DNA of 64,000 nt from Bosea sp. OAE506. Its GTDB lineage: Bacteria > Pseudomonadota > Alphaproteobacteria > Rhizobiales > Beijerinckiaceae. The stretch lies in NCBI RefSeq assembly GCF_040546595.1, contig NZ_JBEPOB010000001.1, forward strand, positions 937,501 to 1,001,500, written 5' to 3'. Shown here in pieces: positions 56,807-64,000 of the stretch (positions within the stretch are counted from its first letter, which is position 1; the number at the start of each line of letters is the position of its first letter). The notes beneath the pieces were generated by a model. That model had not been told where the DNA came from, did no database searches, and saw only the letters and a list, made by a program, of their open reading frames with translations. The translations under genes and the position numbers were made by a program.

Positions 56807-58054
56807 ATGAGCGAGCAGACACGGCCGAGCGAGGTGATCGTCATCGCCGGCGGCGGCATTGCCGGGCTTTCGCTGGCGCTTGCGCTGAAGCAGGCGCTCG
56901 GGAACGCCTTCGCGGTCATCGTCGCCGATCCGGTGTTCGCGCGCCCGGGGCTACCCGATACGCGCGCCTATGCGGTCGCCGCGGCGGCCCAAGCGATGCT
57001 CACCTCGCTCGGCATCTGGGACAAGATCGCGGACGGCGCGCAGGCCATGACCGAGATGGTCGTCTCCGACAGCCGCAGCGGCGATGTCGTGAGGCCGGTC
57101 TTTCTGACCTTCGACGGCGAGGTCGAGCCGGGGCAGCCCTTCGCCCATATGGTCGGCAGCGGGGCACTGATCGAGGCGCTGACCGCCGCCTGCCGCGAGG
57201 CGGGCGTCCAGCTGCGGGGCGAGGGCGTGGCGCGCTTCGACAGCGGCGAGGCGGGTGTCAGCGTCGTGCTCGCGGGCGGCGAAGCGTTGCGGGCCCGGCT
57301 GCTCGTCGCGGCGGATGGAGCCCGCTCGAGGCTGCGCGAGCAGGCCGGCATCGGCTGGGTCGGCTGGGATTACGCCCAGTCGGGGCTGGTGGCGACGATC
57401 GGCCATGAGCGGCCGCATGGCGGGCGGGCGGTCGAGCATTTCCTGCCGTCGGGCCCCTTCGCGATCCTGCCGCTCAGCGATGGCGGGCGGCTGGGGCATC
57501 GCTCCTCGATGGTCTGGAGCGAGCGCAATGAGAACGTGCCGGCGCTGCTTTCGCTCGACGAGGAGGGCATGCTCGCGGAAATCGAACGGCGCTTCGGACT
57601 GGAACTCGGCGAGATCGCGCTGGAGAGCCCGGTGATGGCGCATCCGCTCGGCTTCGGCGTGGCGCGCCGCTTCGTCGGCGAGCGGCTGGCCCTGCTCGGC
57701 GACGCCGCGCATGTGATCCATCCGATCGCCGGCCAGGGTCTCAATCTCGGCCTCAAGGATGTCGCGGCGCTGGCCGAGATCATCGTCGATGCCGCTCGTC
57801 TCGGGCTCGATCCGGGCGCTGGCGATGTGCTCGAGGGCTATGAGCAGGCGCGACGCTTCGACACGGTGGCGATGGGCGCGGTCACGGACGGGCTCAACCG
57901 GCTGTTTTCCAACGACGCGACGCCGCTGCGGCTGGCGCGCGATCTGGGCCTGGGGCTGGTCGATCGGCTGCCGGGGCTGAAGCGCTTCTTCATCCGCGAG
58001 GCGGCGGGTGTCGCCGGTGCGCCGCCGCGTCTGCTGCGCGGCGAGGCGCTCTGA
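56807..58054 (+). CDS. UbiH/UbiF-family FAD-dependent hydroxylase (ubiquinone biosynthesis)
   Basis: The 415-residue flavoprotein monooxygenase belongs to the family that adds ring hydroxyls in ubiquinone synthesis. It shows the FAD-binding motif VIVIAGGGIAGLSLALALKQ near residues 9-28, the middle DG-type motif LLVAADGARSRLREQAGI near 165-182, and the GD motif LALLGDAAHVIHPIAGQGLNLGLKD near 294-318 with the family's pyrophosphate contacts. Alphaproteobacteria often use UbiL, UbiH or UbiM variants of this family, and I cannot say which ring position it acts on. It is transcribed alone, divergent from tesB, and ends just before repeat copy 3. Confidence 0.92.
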   Translation: MSEQTRPSEVIVIAGGGIAGLSLALALKQALGNAFAVIVADPVFARPGLPDTRAYAVAAAAQAMLTSLGIWDKIADGAQAMTEMVVSDSRSGDVVRPVFLTFDGEVEPGQPFAHMVGSGALIEALTAACREAGVQLRGEGVARFDSGEAGVSVVLAGGEALRARLLVAADGARSRLREQAGIGWVGWDYAQSGLVATIGHERPHGGRAVEHFLPSGPFAILPLSDGGRLGHRSSMVWSERNENVPALLSLDEEGMLAEIERRFGLELGEIALESPVMAHPLGFGVARRFVGERLALLGDAAHVIHPIAGQGLNLGLKDVAALAEIIVDAARLGLDPGAGDVLEGYEQARRFDTVAMGAVTDGLNRLFSNDATPLRLARDLGLGLVDRLPGLKRFFIREAAGVAGAPPRLLRGEAL

Positions 58055-58062
58055 AGGGGTAC

Positions 58063-58151
58063 GTCATGGTCGGGCTTGACCCGACCATCTCTGTCCGGAC
58101 GTGATCGGCAGGAGATTCTCGGGTCTCCGCTGCGCTTCGCCCGAGAATGAC
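58063..58151. repeat. Dispersed double-hairpin intergenic repeat, copy 3 (89 bp)
   Basis: It is bounded by GTCATGGTCGGG and CCCGAGAATGAC. The left stem ATGGTCGGG/CCCGACCAT is perfectly paired, with a G-C pair where copy 1 has C-G. The right stem ATTCTCGGG/CCCGAGAAT is invariant. It fills the convergent gap between the UbiH-family gene and the Trm112-family gene. Confidence 0.88.
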
Positions 58152-58159
58152 GCCGTCTC

Positions 58160-58360
58160 TCACTCGTCCAGCGGGCGGGCTTCCTCGGGCAGCATGATCG
58201 GGATGCCGTCGCGGATCGGATAGGCGAGCTTCGCAGCGCGGCTGATCAGCTCCTGTTTCGCGGCGTCATACTCCAGCGTCGCCTTGGTCAGCGGGCAGAC
58301 GAGGATTTCCAGCAGCTTCGGGTCGATCCGGCTGGCGGTATCGGGAACGGACTCGGTCAT
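58160..58360 (-). CDS. Trm112-family protein
   Basis: The 66-residue protein has the compact Trm112 pattern: [21 protein letters not shown], then [29 protein letters not shown]. In yeast, Trm112 activates several RNA and protein methyltransferases; bacterial homologues are small and partly uncharacterised, with some evidence for similar activation. Only one cysteine of the possible zinc site is present, as usual in proteobacterial members such as YcaR. It is transcribed leftward after the NAD-glutamate dehydrogenase gene, with a gap of 26 bp, and may be co-transcribed with it. It converges on the UbiH-family gene across repeat copy 3. Confidence 0.93.
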   Translation of the reverse strand: MTESVPDTASRIDPKLLEILVCPLTKATLEYDAAKQELISRAAKLAYPIRDGIPIMLPEEARPLDE

Positions 58361-58386
58361 CGCAGGGCTTTCGGTTGGGTGGGCGC

Positions 58387-61300
58387 TCAGGCGCCCTTGC
58401 GGGGCAGATCGGCCAGCATGCCGGCCGCCACCATGAGTTTCGGGAGGGAGAGGCCGGACGCCGCGATGGCTTGGACGGTGCTGCGGCAGCGCTCGACATC
58501 GCTGCGGCGCGCCTCCTGCCAGGCGTCGAGGCCCGTGCCGCCCGCCGCGATCTCGCGGGTCAGGCCGGCCTGGGCGTCGAACAGCGTCTCGACGGCCCGC
58601 TCGCGGGCGAGCCGCTCGTAATCATCGGTGGCCGGCACGGCCGCGGCCGCGGTCGCGAGAGCCGACAGGCCGAAGATCGAATCGACTCCGAAATGAATCG
58701 CGGCGACGGAGGCGATGTCGCTGCCGGTCTGCCCGGCGATGTCGACGATTTCGGTCGCCTGGGCCAGGGTCGGCAGGCTGGCGATGCGTGCGGAGAGGTC
58801 GGCGGGCACGCCTTCAGCCGTCAGCACGGCGATGCGCGCCTGGCGGGCCTGGGCCTGGATGTCCGGCAGCAGCGTTTCAAGGGTCTCGGCCAGGGCGGCG
58901 ACGCCGGCGCGGTAATGCGAGACGGTCGCCTCGATGGCGCCGGGCTTGGCCGCGCCGCGGCGCAGGAACCAGCCCATACGGTCGCGCAGCAGGTCCTGAA
59001 CGGCGCCGTAGAGCGCGAGCTGGACCTTGCCGGGCAGCTTCGCGTCGAGCGCGTCGATCGCGCCGTTGAGCGAGATCAGGTCGAAGGCGTCGCGCGCCAC
59101 GGCATAGGCGGCGGCGATCGCGGGGATCTCGGCATGGGTGAGTGCTGAGAGCACCGGCACCAGCGTCGGCCCGCCCCGGTTGACGATGGCGTTGGCGAGC
59201 TGCGTCGCGACGATCTCGCGGCGCAGCTTGTGGCCGGCGATGTCGCCGGTATAGCGCTCGCGCAGCGCCTGCGGGAAGTACCGGACCAGCTCGCTGTTGA
59301 GATAGAGGTCGTCGGGGACGTCGGATTCCAGCAGCGCATCGTGCAAGGCGAGCTTGGCATAGGCGAGCAGCACGGCGAGCTCGGGTCGCGTCAGCGCCTC
59401 GCCGCGCTTCTCGCGCTCGGCCAGCACCGCGTCGCTCGGCAGGTACTCGACCGTGCGGTCGAGACGGCCCTGCGTCTCCAGCGTCTGCATCAGGTAGCGC
59501 AGGCCCGGCGTCGCGCCGGTGCCGCGGGCTTCGGTGAGCGAAAGCGCCAGCGTCTGCAGGTAGTTGTTGCGCAGGACGAGCTGGCCGACCTCTTCGGTCA
59601 TCTCCGCAAGCAGGGCGTTGCGGGCCTCTTCCGGCAGGCGGCCATCCTGGACCGGGCCGGCGAGCGCGATCTTGATGTTGACCTCGACGTCCGAGGTGTT
59701 GACGCCGGCGGAGTTGTCGATCGCGTCGGTGTTGAGGCGGATGCCGGCGCGGGCGGCCTCGATGCGGCCGCGCTGGGTCACGCCGAGATTGGCGCCCTCG
59801 CCGATCACGCGGGCGCCGACCTCGCCGCCGCTGATGCGGATCGGGTCGTTGGCGCGGTCGCCGACCTGCGCGTCGCTCTCGTCGGAGGCGCGGATATAGG
59901 TGCCGATGCCGCCGAACCAGAGCAGATCGACCTTCGCCTTCAGGATCGCGGTCATCAGCTCCGGCGGAGAGACCTCGGCCTTGGACAGGCCGAGCAGAGC
60001 CTGCACGGCCGGCGAGAGCGGAATGCTCTTGGCCTGGCGCGAGAAGACGCCGCCGCCGGCCGAGATCAGGCTCTTGTCGTAGTCCTGCCAGGAGGAGCGC
60101 GGCAGGTCGAACAGGCGCTGGCGCTCGGCCAGCGACCTGGCCGGGTCGGGATCGGGATCGAGGAAGATGTCGCGGTGGTCGAACGCCGCGACCAGCCTGA
60201 TCGCTGGCGAGAGCAGCATGCCGTTGCCGAAGACGTCGCCCGACATGTCGCCGACGCCCGCCACGGTGAAGGGCGTGGTCTGGATGTCGATGTCGACCTC
60301 GCGGAAATGCCGCTTCACCGCTTCCCAGGCGCCGCGGGCGGTGATGCCCATCTTCTTGTGGTCGTAGCCCTGCGAGCCGCCCGAGGCGAAGGCGTCGCCG
60401 AGCCAGTGGTGCTTTTCCAGCGAGAGCGCGTTGGCGGTATCGGAGAAGGTCGCCGTGCCCTTGTCGGCGGCGACGACGAGATAGGGATCGTCGCCGTCGT
60501 GGCGAACCGTGTCGGCCGGCGGAATCACCGTCTCGCCGTCGAGATTGTCGGTCAGCTCGAGCAGGGTGCGCACGAAGATGCGGTAGCTCTCGGTGCCCTC
60601 GGCGAACCAGGCGGCGCGGTCCGAAGCCGGCGGCAGGTGCTTGGGCACGAAGCCGCCCTTGGCGCCGACGGGCACGATGACCGCGTTCTTGACCTGCTGC
60701 GCCTTGACGAGGCCGAGCACCTCGGTGCGGAAATCCTGCGGCCGGTCGGACCAGCGCAGGCCACCGCGTGCGACCTTGCCGAAGCGCAGATGGATGCCCT
60801 CGACGCGCGGCGAATAGACGAAGATCTCGTAGAGCGGGCGCGGCAGCGGCAGCGAATCGACCTTGGCGCAGTCGTATTTGATCGAGATCGTGCCGCGCGG
60901 CTGCCCGTCGGGGCCGATCTGGAAGAAATTGGTGCGCAGGGCCGCGTCGATCAGGTTGACGAGGCGACGCAGGATGCGGTCCTCGTCGAGGCTGCTGACG
61001 GCGTCGAGCGCGGTCTCGATCGCCCGGCGCTCGCCCTCCATCTTCTCACCGCGCTCACCCTCGCCGAGGCGGGGATCGAATTTCGCGATGAAGAGTGCGA
61101 CCAGCCCGGCGGCGATGGCGGGATGACGCGCCAGCGCGTCGGCAATGTAGCCCTGCGCATAGGGCGCCCCGACCTGGCGCAGATAGCGCCCGAGCGCCCG
61201 CAGCAGCGAGGCTTCGCGCCAGGCGAGCCCCGCCGCCAGCACGAGCTGGTCGAAGCGGTCCGACTCGGCGAGCCCGCGGAACTGCGCCATCATCGCAGCT

Positions 61301-63222
61301 TCGAGCGCGGGCCCGAGGCGGGAGACGTCGATCTCGCCGTCGTCGGCGCGCTCCAGCGTCATGTCGTGGAGCCAGACGCGGGTGGTGTCGGCGGCCTCGC
61401 CGGCGGCCGGCTGCGGCGTGATGTTGTAGGTCCGCTCGTTGACGACGCGGAAACCCATGTTCTCCAGCACCGGCACGCGGGCCGAGAGCGAGATCGCCGC
61501 GCCCCGTGAGAAGACCTTGAGATTGGCGCGCGTCGCCGGGTCGCCCTCGCGGCGGTAGAGATCGACGGAGCGCGGCCGCTCGGCGCTCATGCGCTGCAGC
61601 AGGTCGATATCGGCCAGCGTCTCTGTGGGAGAGAAACGGTCGCGATAGGCGGCCCCGAAGGCCTCGGCATAGCGCTCGGCCAGCGCACGGGCTGCCGGGC
61701 CGGAGCGTTGCGCGTCGAGCACGTCCTTCAGGCCGTCGCTCCAGGTCCGCACGATCGCCGTGATGCCGGCTTCCAGCGTCGGGCGGTCGATGCGGGGCGT
61801 TTTCCCCTCGTCGCGGCCGATGATGTAGTGCGTGCGGGCGAGCGGCCCCTCGGGATAGGCCGGGTAGGCGGCCGAGATCCGGCCCTGATAGATGCCTGCC
61901 AGGAACTCGCCGACGCGGCGGCGCACGCGGGTGTCGTAGCGGTCCTTGGGGATGAAAACGAGGATCGAGACGAAGCGGTCGAACTCGTCGACGCGGGCCA
62001 GCGCGCGGATGCGCGGCCGCTCGGTGAGCTGGAGGATGGCGAGCGCGAAGCTCTCCAGTGTCGCGGCGTCGATCTGGAAAAGCTCGTCGCGCGGATAGGC
62101 GTCGAGCACGTTGTAGAGGGCGCGGCCGGAATAGCTCGCCGGATCGAAGCCGATGTTCTTGGCGACGCGGGCGACCTTGAGCCGCAGATACGGGATGGCG
62201 AGCGCGCTGCCGGTATAGGCGTTCGAGGTCAGCAGACCGACGATGCGCAATTCGCCGTCGAGCCGCCCGTCGGGCGTGAACAGCTTGACGCCGACATAGT
62301 CGAGATGGACGCGGCGGTGCACCCGGCTCTTGACGTTGGCCTTGGTGATGATCAGCGCCTGCGGCTTGGCCAGGAAGGCGCGGATCTCCGGCGTGACGGT
62401 GACCATCTCGCGGTTCTTGCGGAGCACCTTCACCGCCGGATCGCGCAGGATACCGAGGCCGGAGCCCTCGATCGGGTCGGCGGCCGCATCGCCGTTCGGG
62501 AAGCGGTAGGCGCGGATGCCGAGCAGGGTGAAGTTGTCGCCGGCGATCCATTCGAGGAATTGCAGCGCCTCGGAGACCTCGTCCTCCGGCAGCGGCGGCG
62601 GGTTGCCGCGATAGGCCTGGATCACCTCGGTGATGCGGCCGCGCATCGCGGCCCAATCCTCGACCGCCAGGCCGACATCGGTATAGACGCGCTCGAGGCC
62701 GATACGCAGACGGTCGCGCGCCTCGGGCGAATCGATGCGTTCGAGCACGATCTGGATCAGGCTCTCGCGGCGCGTGCCTTCCGGGGCGCGGCCGGCGGCT
62801 TCGCCGGCGAGCGAGAGGAAGGCGCCGTCCGCGGCGCGCGCGACGGCGAGGATGGGGTGCGAGACGAGGCGCGGCTCGTAACCCTGGTCGGCCAGCTCGG
62901 CCAGCGTCGAGTCGAGCAGGAACGGCTTGTTCTCGTTGACGACCTCGAGAATCGTGAGCTGACGCTCGCGGCCCTCGCCGGCATAGGCCTCGTCGCGGAA
63001 ACGCAGATTGATCGCCTCGGGCGCGCGCGGAGCGCTCAGATGGTCGAAGGCGGCGGCGGCGGCGCGGGCGAGCAGTTCGGGTGGGAGCGCCTCGAGATCC
63101 TCGGCGACGGCGCGTCCGTAGAGCAGGCGGGGGAACTCGGCGGGCATCGAACCGGACAGGCCGGCTGCGGCACCCTCGATGGCGGAAACGGCCGCCGCCG
63201 CCTGGTTCACGCGCTTGCCCAT
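58387..63222 (-). CDS. gdhZ: NAD-specific glutamate dehydrogenase, large (180-kDa) type
   Basis: This 1611-residue enzyme interconverts glutamate and 2-oxoglutarate with NAD; in Caulobacter the homologue GdhZ also links metabolism to division. The long N-terminal part (about 1-700) has ACT-like regulatory segments. The catalytic core holds the substrate-binding stretch [29 protein letters not shown] near 820 and the lysine-containing [11 protein letters not shown] near 855. The Rossmann part has [18 protein letters not shown] and the conserved [18 protein letters not shown] near 1150. The C-terminal 350 residues are helical. Length and order match the alphaproteobacterial family. It lies by itself, divergent from the AhpD-like gene. 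Confidence 0.97.
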   Translation of the reverse strand: MGKRVNQAAAAVSAIEGAAAGLSGSMPAEFPRLLYGRAVAEDLEALPPELLARAAAAAFDHLSAPRAPEAINLRFRDEAYAGEGRERQLTILEVVNENKPFLLDSTLAELADQGYEPRLVSHPILAVARAADGAFLSLAGEAAGRAPEGTRRESLIQIVLERIDSPEARDRLRIGLERVYTDVGLAVEDWAAMRGRITEVIQAYRGNPPPLPEDEVSEALQFLEWIAGDNFTLLGIRAYRFPNGDAAADPIEGSGLGILRDPAVKVLRKNREMVTVTPEIRAFLAKPQALIITKANVKSRVHRRVHLDYVGVKLFTPDGRLDGELRIVGLLTSNAYTGSALAIPYLRLKVARVAKNIGFDPASYSGRALYNVLDAYPRDELFQIDAATLESFALAILQLTERPRIRALARVDEFDRFVSILVFIPKDRYDTRVRRRVGEFLAGIYQGRISAAYPAYPEGPLARTHYIIGRDEGKTPRIDRPTLEAGITAIVRTWSDGLKDVLDAQRSGPAARALAERYAEAFGAAYRDRFSPTETLADIDLLQRMSAERPRSVDLYRREGDPATRANLKVFSRGAAISLSARVPVLENMGFRVVNERTYNITPQPAAGEAADTTRVWLHDMTLERADDGEIDVSRLGPALEAAMMAQFRGLAESDRFDQLVLAAGLAWREASLLRALGRYLRQVGAPYAQGYIADALARHPAIAAGLVALFIAKFDPRLGEGERGEKMEGERRAIETALDAVSSLDEDRILRRLVNLIDAALRTNFFQIGPDGQPRGTISIKYDCAKVDSLPLPRPLYEIFVYSPRVEGIHLRFGKVARGGLRWSDRPQDFRTEVLGLVKAQQVKNAVIVPVGAKGGFVPKHLPPASDRAAWFAEGTESYRIFVRTLLELTDNLDGETVIPPADTVRHDGDDPYLVVAADKGTATFSDTANALSLEKHHWLGDAFASGGSQGYDHKKMGITARGAWEAVKRHFREVDIDIQTTPFTVAGVGDMSGDVFGNGMLLSPAIRLVAAFDHRDIFLDPDPDPARSLAERQRLFDLPRSSWQDYDKSLISAGGGVFSRQAKSIPLSPAVQALLGLSKAEVSPPELMTAILKAKVDLLWFGGIGTYIRASDESDAQVGDRANDPIRISGGEVGARVIGEGANLGVTQRGRIEAARAGIRLNTDAIDNSAGVNTSDVEVNIKIALAGPVQDGRLPEEARNALLAEMTEEVGQLVLRNNYLQTLALSLTEARGTGATPGLRYLMQTLETQGRLDRTVEYLPSDAVLAEREKRGEALTRPELAVLLAYAKLALHDALLESDVPDDLYLNSELVRYFPQALRERYTGDIAGHKLRREIVATQLANAIVNRGGPTLVPVLSALTHAEIPAIAAAYAVARDAFDLISLNGAIDALDAKLPGKVQLALYGAVQDLLRDRMGWFLRRGAAKPGAIEATVSHYRAGVAALAETLETLLPDIQAQARQARIAVLTAEGVPADLSARIASLPTLAQATEIVDIAGQTGSDIASVAAIHFGVDSIFGLSALATAAAAVPATDDYERLARERAVETLFDAQAGLTREIAAGGTGLDAWQEARRSDVERCRSTVQAIAASGLSLPKLMVAAGMLADLPRKGA

Positions 63223-63326
63223 GGTCCACCCCTGTTATTTTGCCGCAGCGATGACATAGGCTGGGGCGCCTTTCAATCTCGGCGCAGCGCCGGGATCAGG
63301 CTCCCGACGACACGACAGGACGTACC

Positions 63327-63944
63327 ATGGCGGCCAATCATGACAAACCGAAGCCCGGCGAGGCGCCCTCCCGGCAGGGTCTCGACGAGCCCGCGATGGC
63401 GCTCGGCCTGCCGCAGGGCACGCTCTCGGCGGCGAATCAGGCCTATTTCGATAAATGCCTCGAGAAGCTCGGCTTCGTGCCGAACGTGCTCGTGGCCTAT
63501 GCCCATGACGACGCCAAGCTCTCGGCCTTCGCGGCCTTCTACAACGACCTGATGCTGGCGCCTTCGGGGCTGTCGAAGCTGGAGCGCGAGATGATCGCGG
63601 TCGCGGTGTCGAGCGTAAACCGCTGCTATTACTGTCTGACGGCCCATGGCGCCGCGGTGCGCCAGCTCTCGCAGGATCCGGTGCTCGGCGAGCTGATGGC
63701 GATGAACCATCGCGCGGCCGACCTGCCGCCGCGCCACCGGGCGATGCTCGACTTCGCGGTGAAGCTGACGGAGGCGCCCCATCTCATCGGCGAGGGCGAC
63801 CGGCAGGGCCTGCGCGAGGTCGGCTTCTCGGAGCGGGACATCTGGGATGTGTCGGCGGTGGCGGCGTTCTTCAACATGTCGAACCGCATGGCCTCTGCGG
63901 TCGATATGCGGCCAAACGCCGAGTATCACGCGCAGGCCCGCTGA
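63327..63944 (+). CDS. Carboxymuconolactone decarboxylase/AhpD-family protein (peroxidase-related enzyme)
   Basis: The 205-residue helical protein has the AhpD-like core with the redox motif CYYCLTAHG near residues 98-106 (CxxC plus His). The preceding segment GLSKLEREMIAVAVSSVNR and following AVKLTEAPHLIGEGDRQGLREVGFSERDIWDVSAVAAFFNMSNRMASAVDM are typical of proteins annotated as peroxidase-related enzymes. A Cys pair and proton-relay His suggest alkylhydroperoxidase activity; the substrate and electron donor are not known. It is monocistronic as far as seen, divergent from gdhZ, with an intrinsic-terminator-like hairpin 25 bases downstream on the opposite strand. Confidence 0.92.
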   Translation: MAANHDKPKPGEAPSRQGLDEPAMALGLPQGTLSAANQAYFDKCLEKLGFVPNVLVAYAHDDAKLSAFAAFYNDLMLAPSGLSKLEREMIAVAVSSVNRCYYCLTAHGAAVRQLSQDPVLGELMAMNHRAADLPPRHRAMLDFAVKLTEAPHLIGEGDRQGLREVGFSERDIWDVSAVAAFFNMSNRMASAVDMRPNAEYHAQAR

Positions 63945-63969
63945 AGCCGCGGGCCCGAGCAGTGGCACC

Positions 63970-64000
63970 AAAGAAAAACGGCCGGCGCGAAACGCCAGCC
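63970..64000 (-). terminator. Probable intrinsic terminator of a leftward gene beyond the window
   Basis: On the minus strand an 8-bp stem (64000-63993 with 63987-63980, one G-U pair) is followed by GTTTTTCTTT. It probably ends a gene entering from outside the window; on the plus strand it would lack a T-run. Confidence 0.75.

Overview
The window is a dense, GC-rich stretch of alphaproteobacterial chromosome. The gene order points to Hyphomicrobiales (Rhizobiales), perhaps Bosea or a relative; the genus is an inference from memory of gene order, not a search. Supporting signs are HemJ-type protoporphyrinogen oxidation, a 180-kDa-class NAD-glutamate dehydrogenase, a ppsR-maf-aroE-coaE-dnaQ operon opposite hemE-hemJ-rho-mnmE-mnmG-rsmG-parA-parB, and TTAA-N7-TTAA boxes of CtrA type. 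Almost everything is core gene content. I see no insertion sequence, prophage, tRNA, rRNA or CRISPR array.

Layout: 1-5.5 kb has the tail of a CorC-type protein, lnt, a short XRE regulator, metK, trmB and a DUF2336 gene. 5.6-13.2 kb is the rimP-nusA-ylxR-infB-rbfA-truB translation/transcription operon, preceded by a promoter and intrinsic terminator that look like an attenuated leader. 13.2-19.8 kb holds a chemoreceptor and an orf74-ku-ligD end-joining operon, which separate truB from its usual neighbours rpsO-pnp (19.9-22.7 kb). 22.8-29.2 kb has a PPOX flavoprotein, an adenosine-kinase-like gene, a Tim44-like/mltA/smr/xre operon, secB and terC. 29.2-32.8 kb is the leftward ppsR-maf-aroE-coaE-dnaQ operon.

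The 458-bp gap at 32843-33300 is the probable chromosomal replication origin: it has a perfect and two near-consensus CtrA boxes, three DnaA-like boxes, a near-perfect parS and an AT-rich end beside hemE. The rightward arm carries hemE, hemJ, rho, mnmE, mnmG, rsmG (with a perfect parS inside its coding sequence), parA and parB. Replication control, ParABS segregation and, at 53.5 kb, the FtsK translocase with its own CtrA-type box therefore lie within about 20 kb.

42-49.8 kb has holA-lptE-leuS, a YggS-type protein, an L,D-transpeptidase-like gene, a CenR/OtpR-like response regulator with a cyclic-nucleotide-binding partner, and xthA. 49.8-64 kb has lolA, ftsK, amt-glnK (with a sigma-54-type promoter), an acyl-CoA thioesterase, a UbiH-family hydroxylase, a Trm112 protein, the giant NAD-glutamate dehydrogenase and an AhpD-like protein.

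The least explained feature is a dispersed ~90-106 bp double-hairpin repeat at 23.5, 47.0 and 58.1 kb. It fills every convergent gene gap large enough to hold it, and one stem shows a compensatory base change. A simpler relative of its left hairpin lies between infB and rbfA. Intergenic stretches not listed as features are short, and I saw nothing supportable in them.
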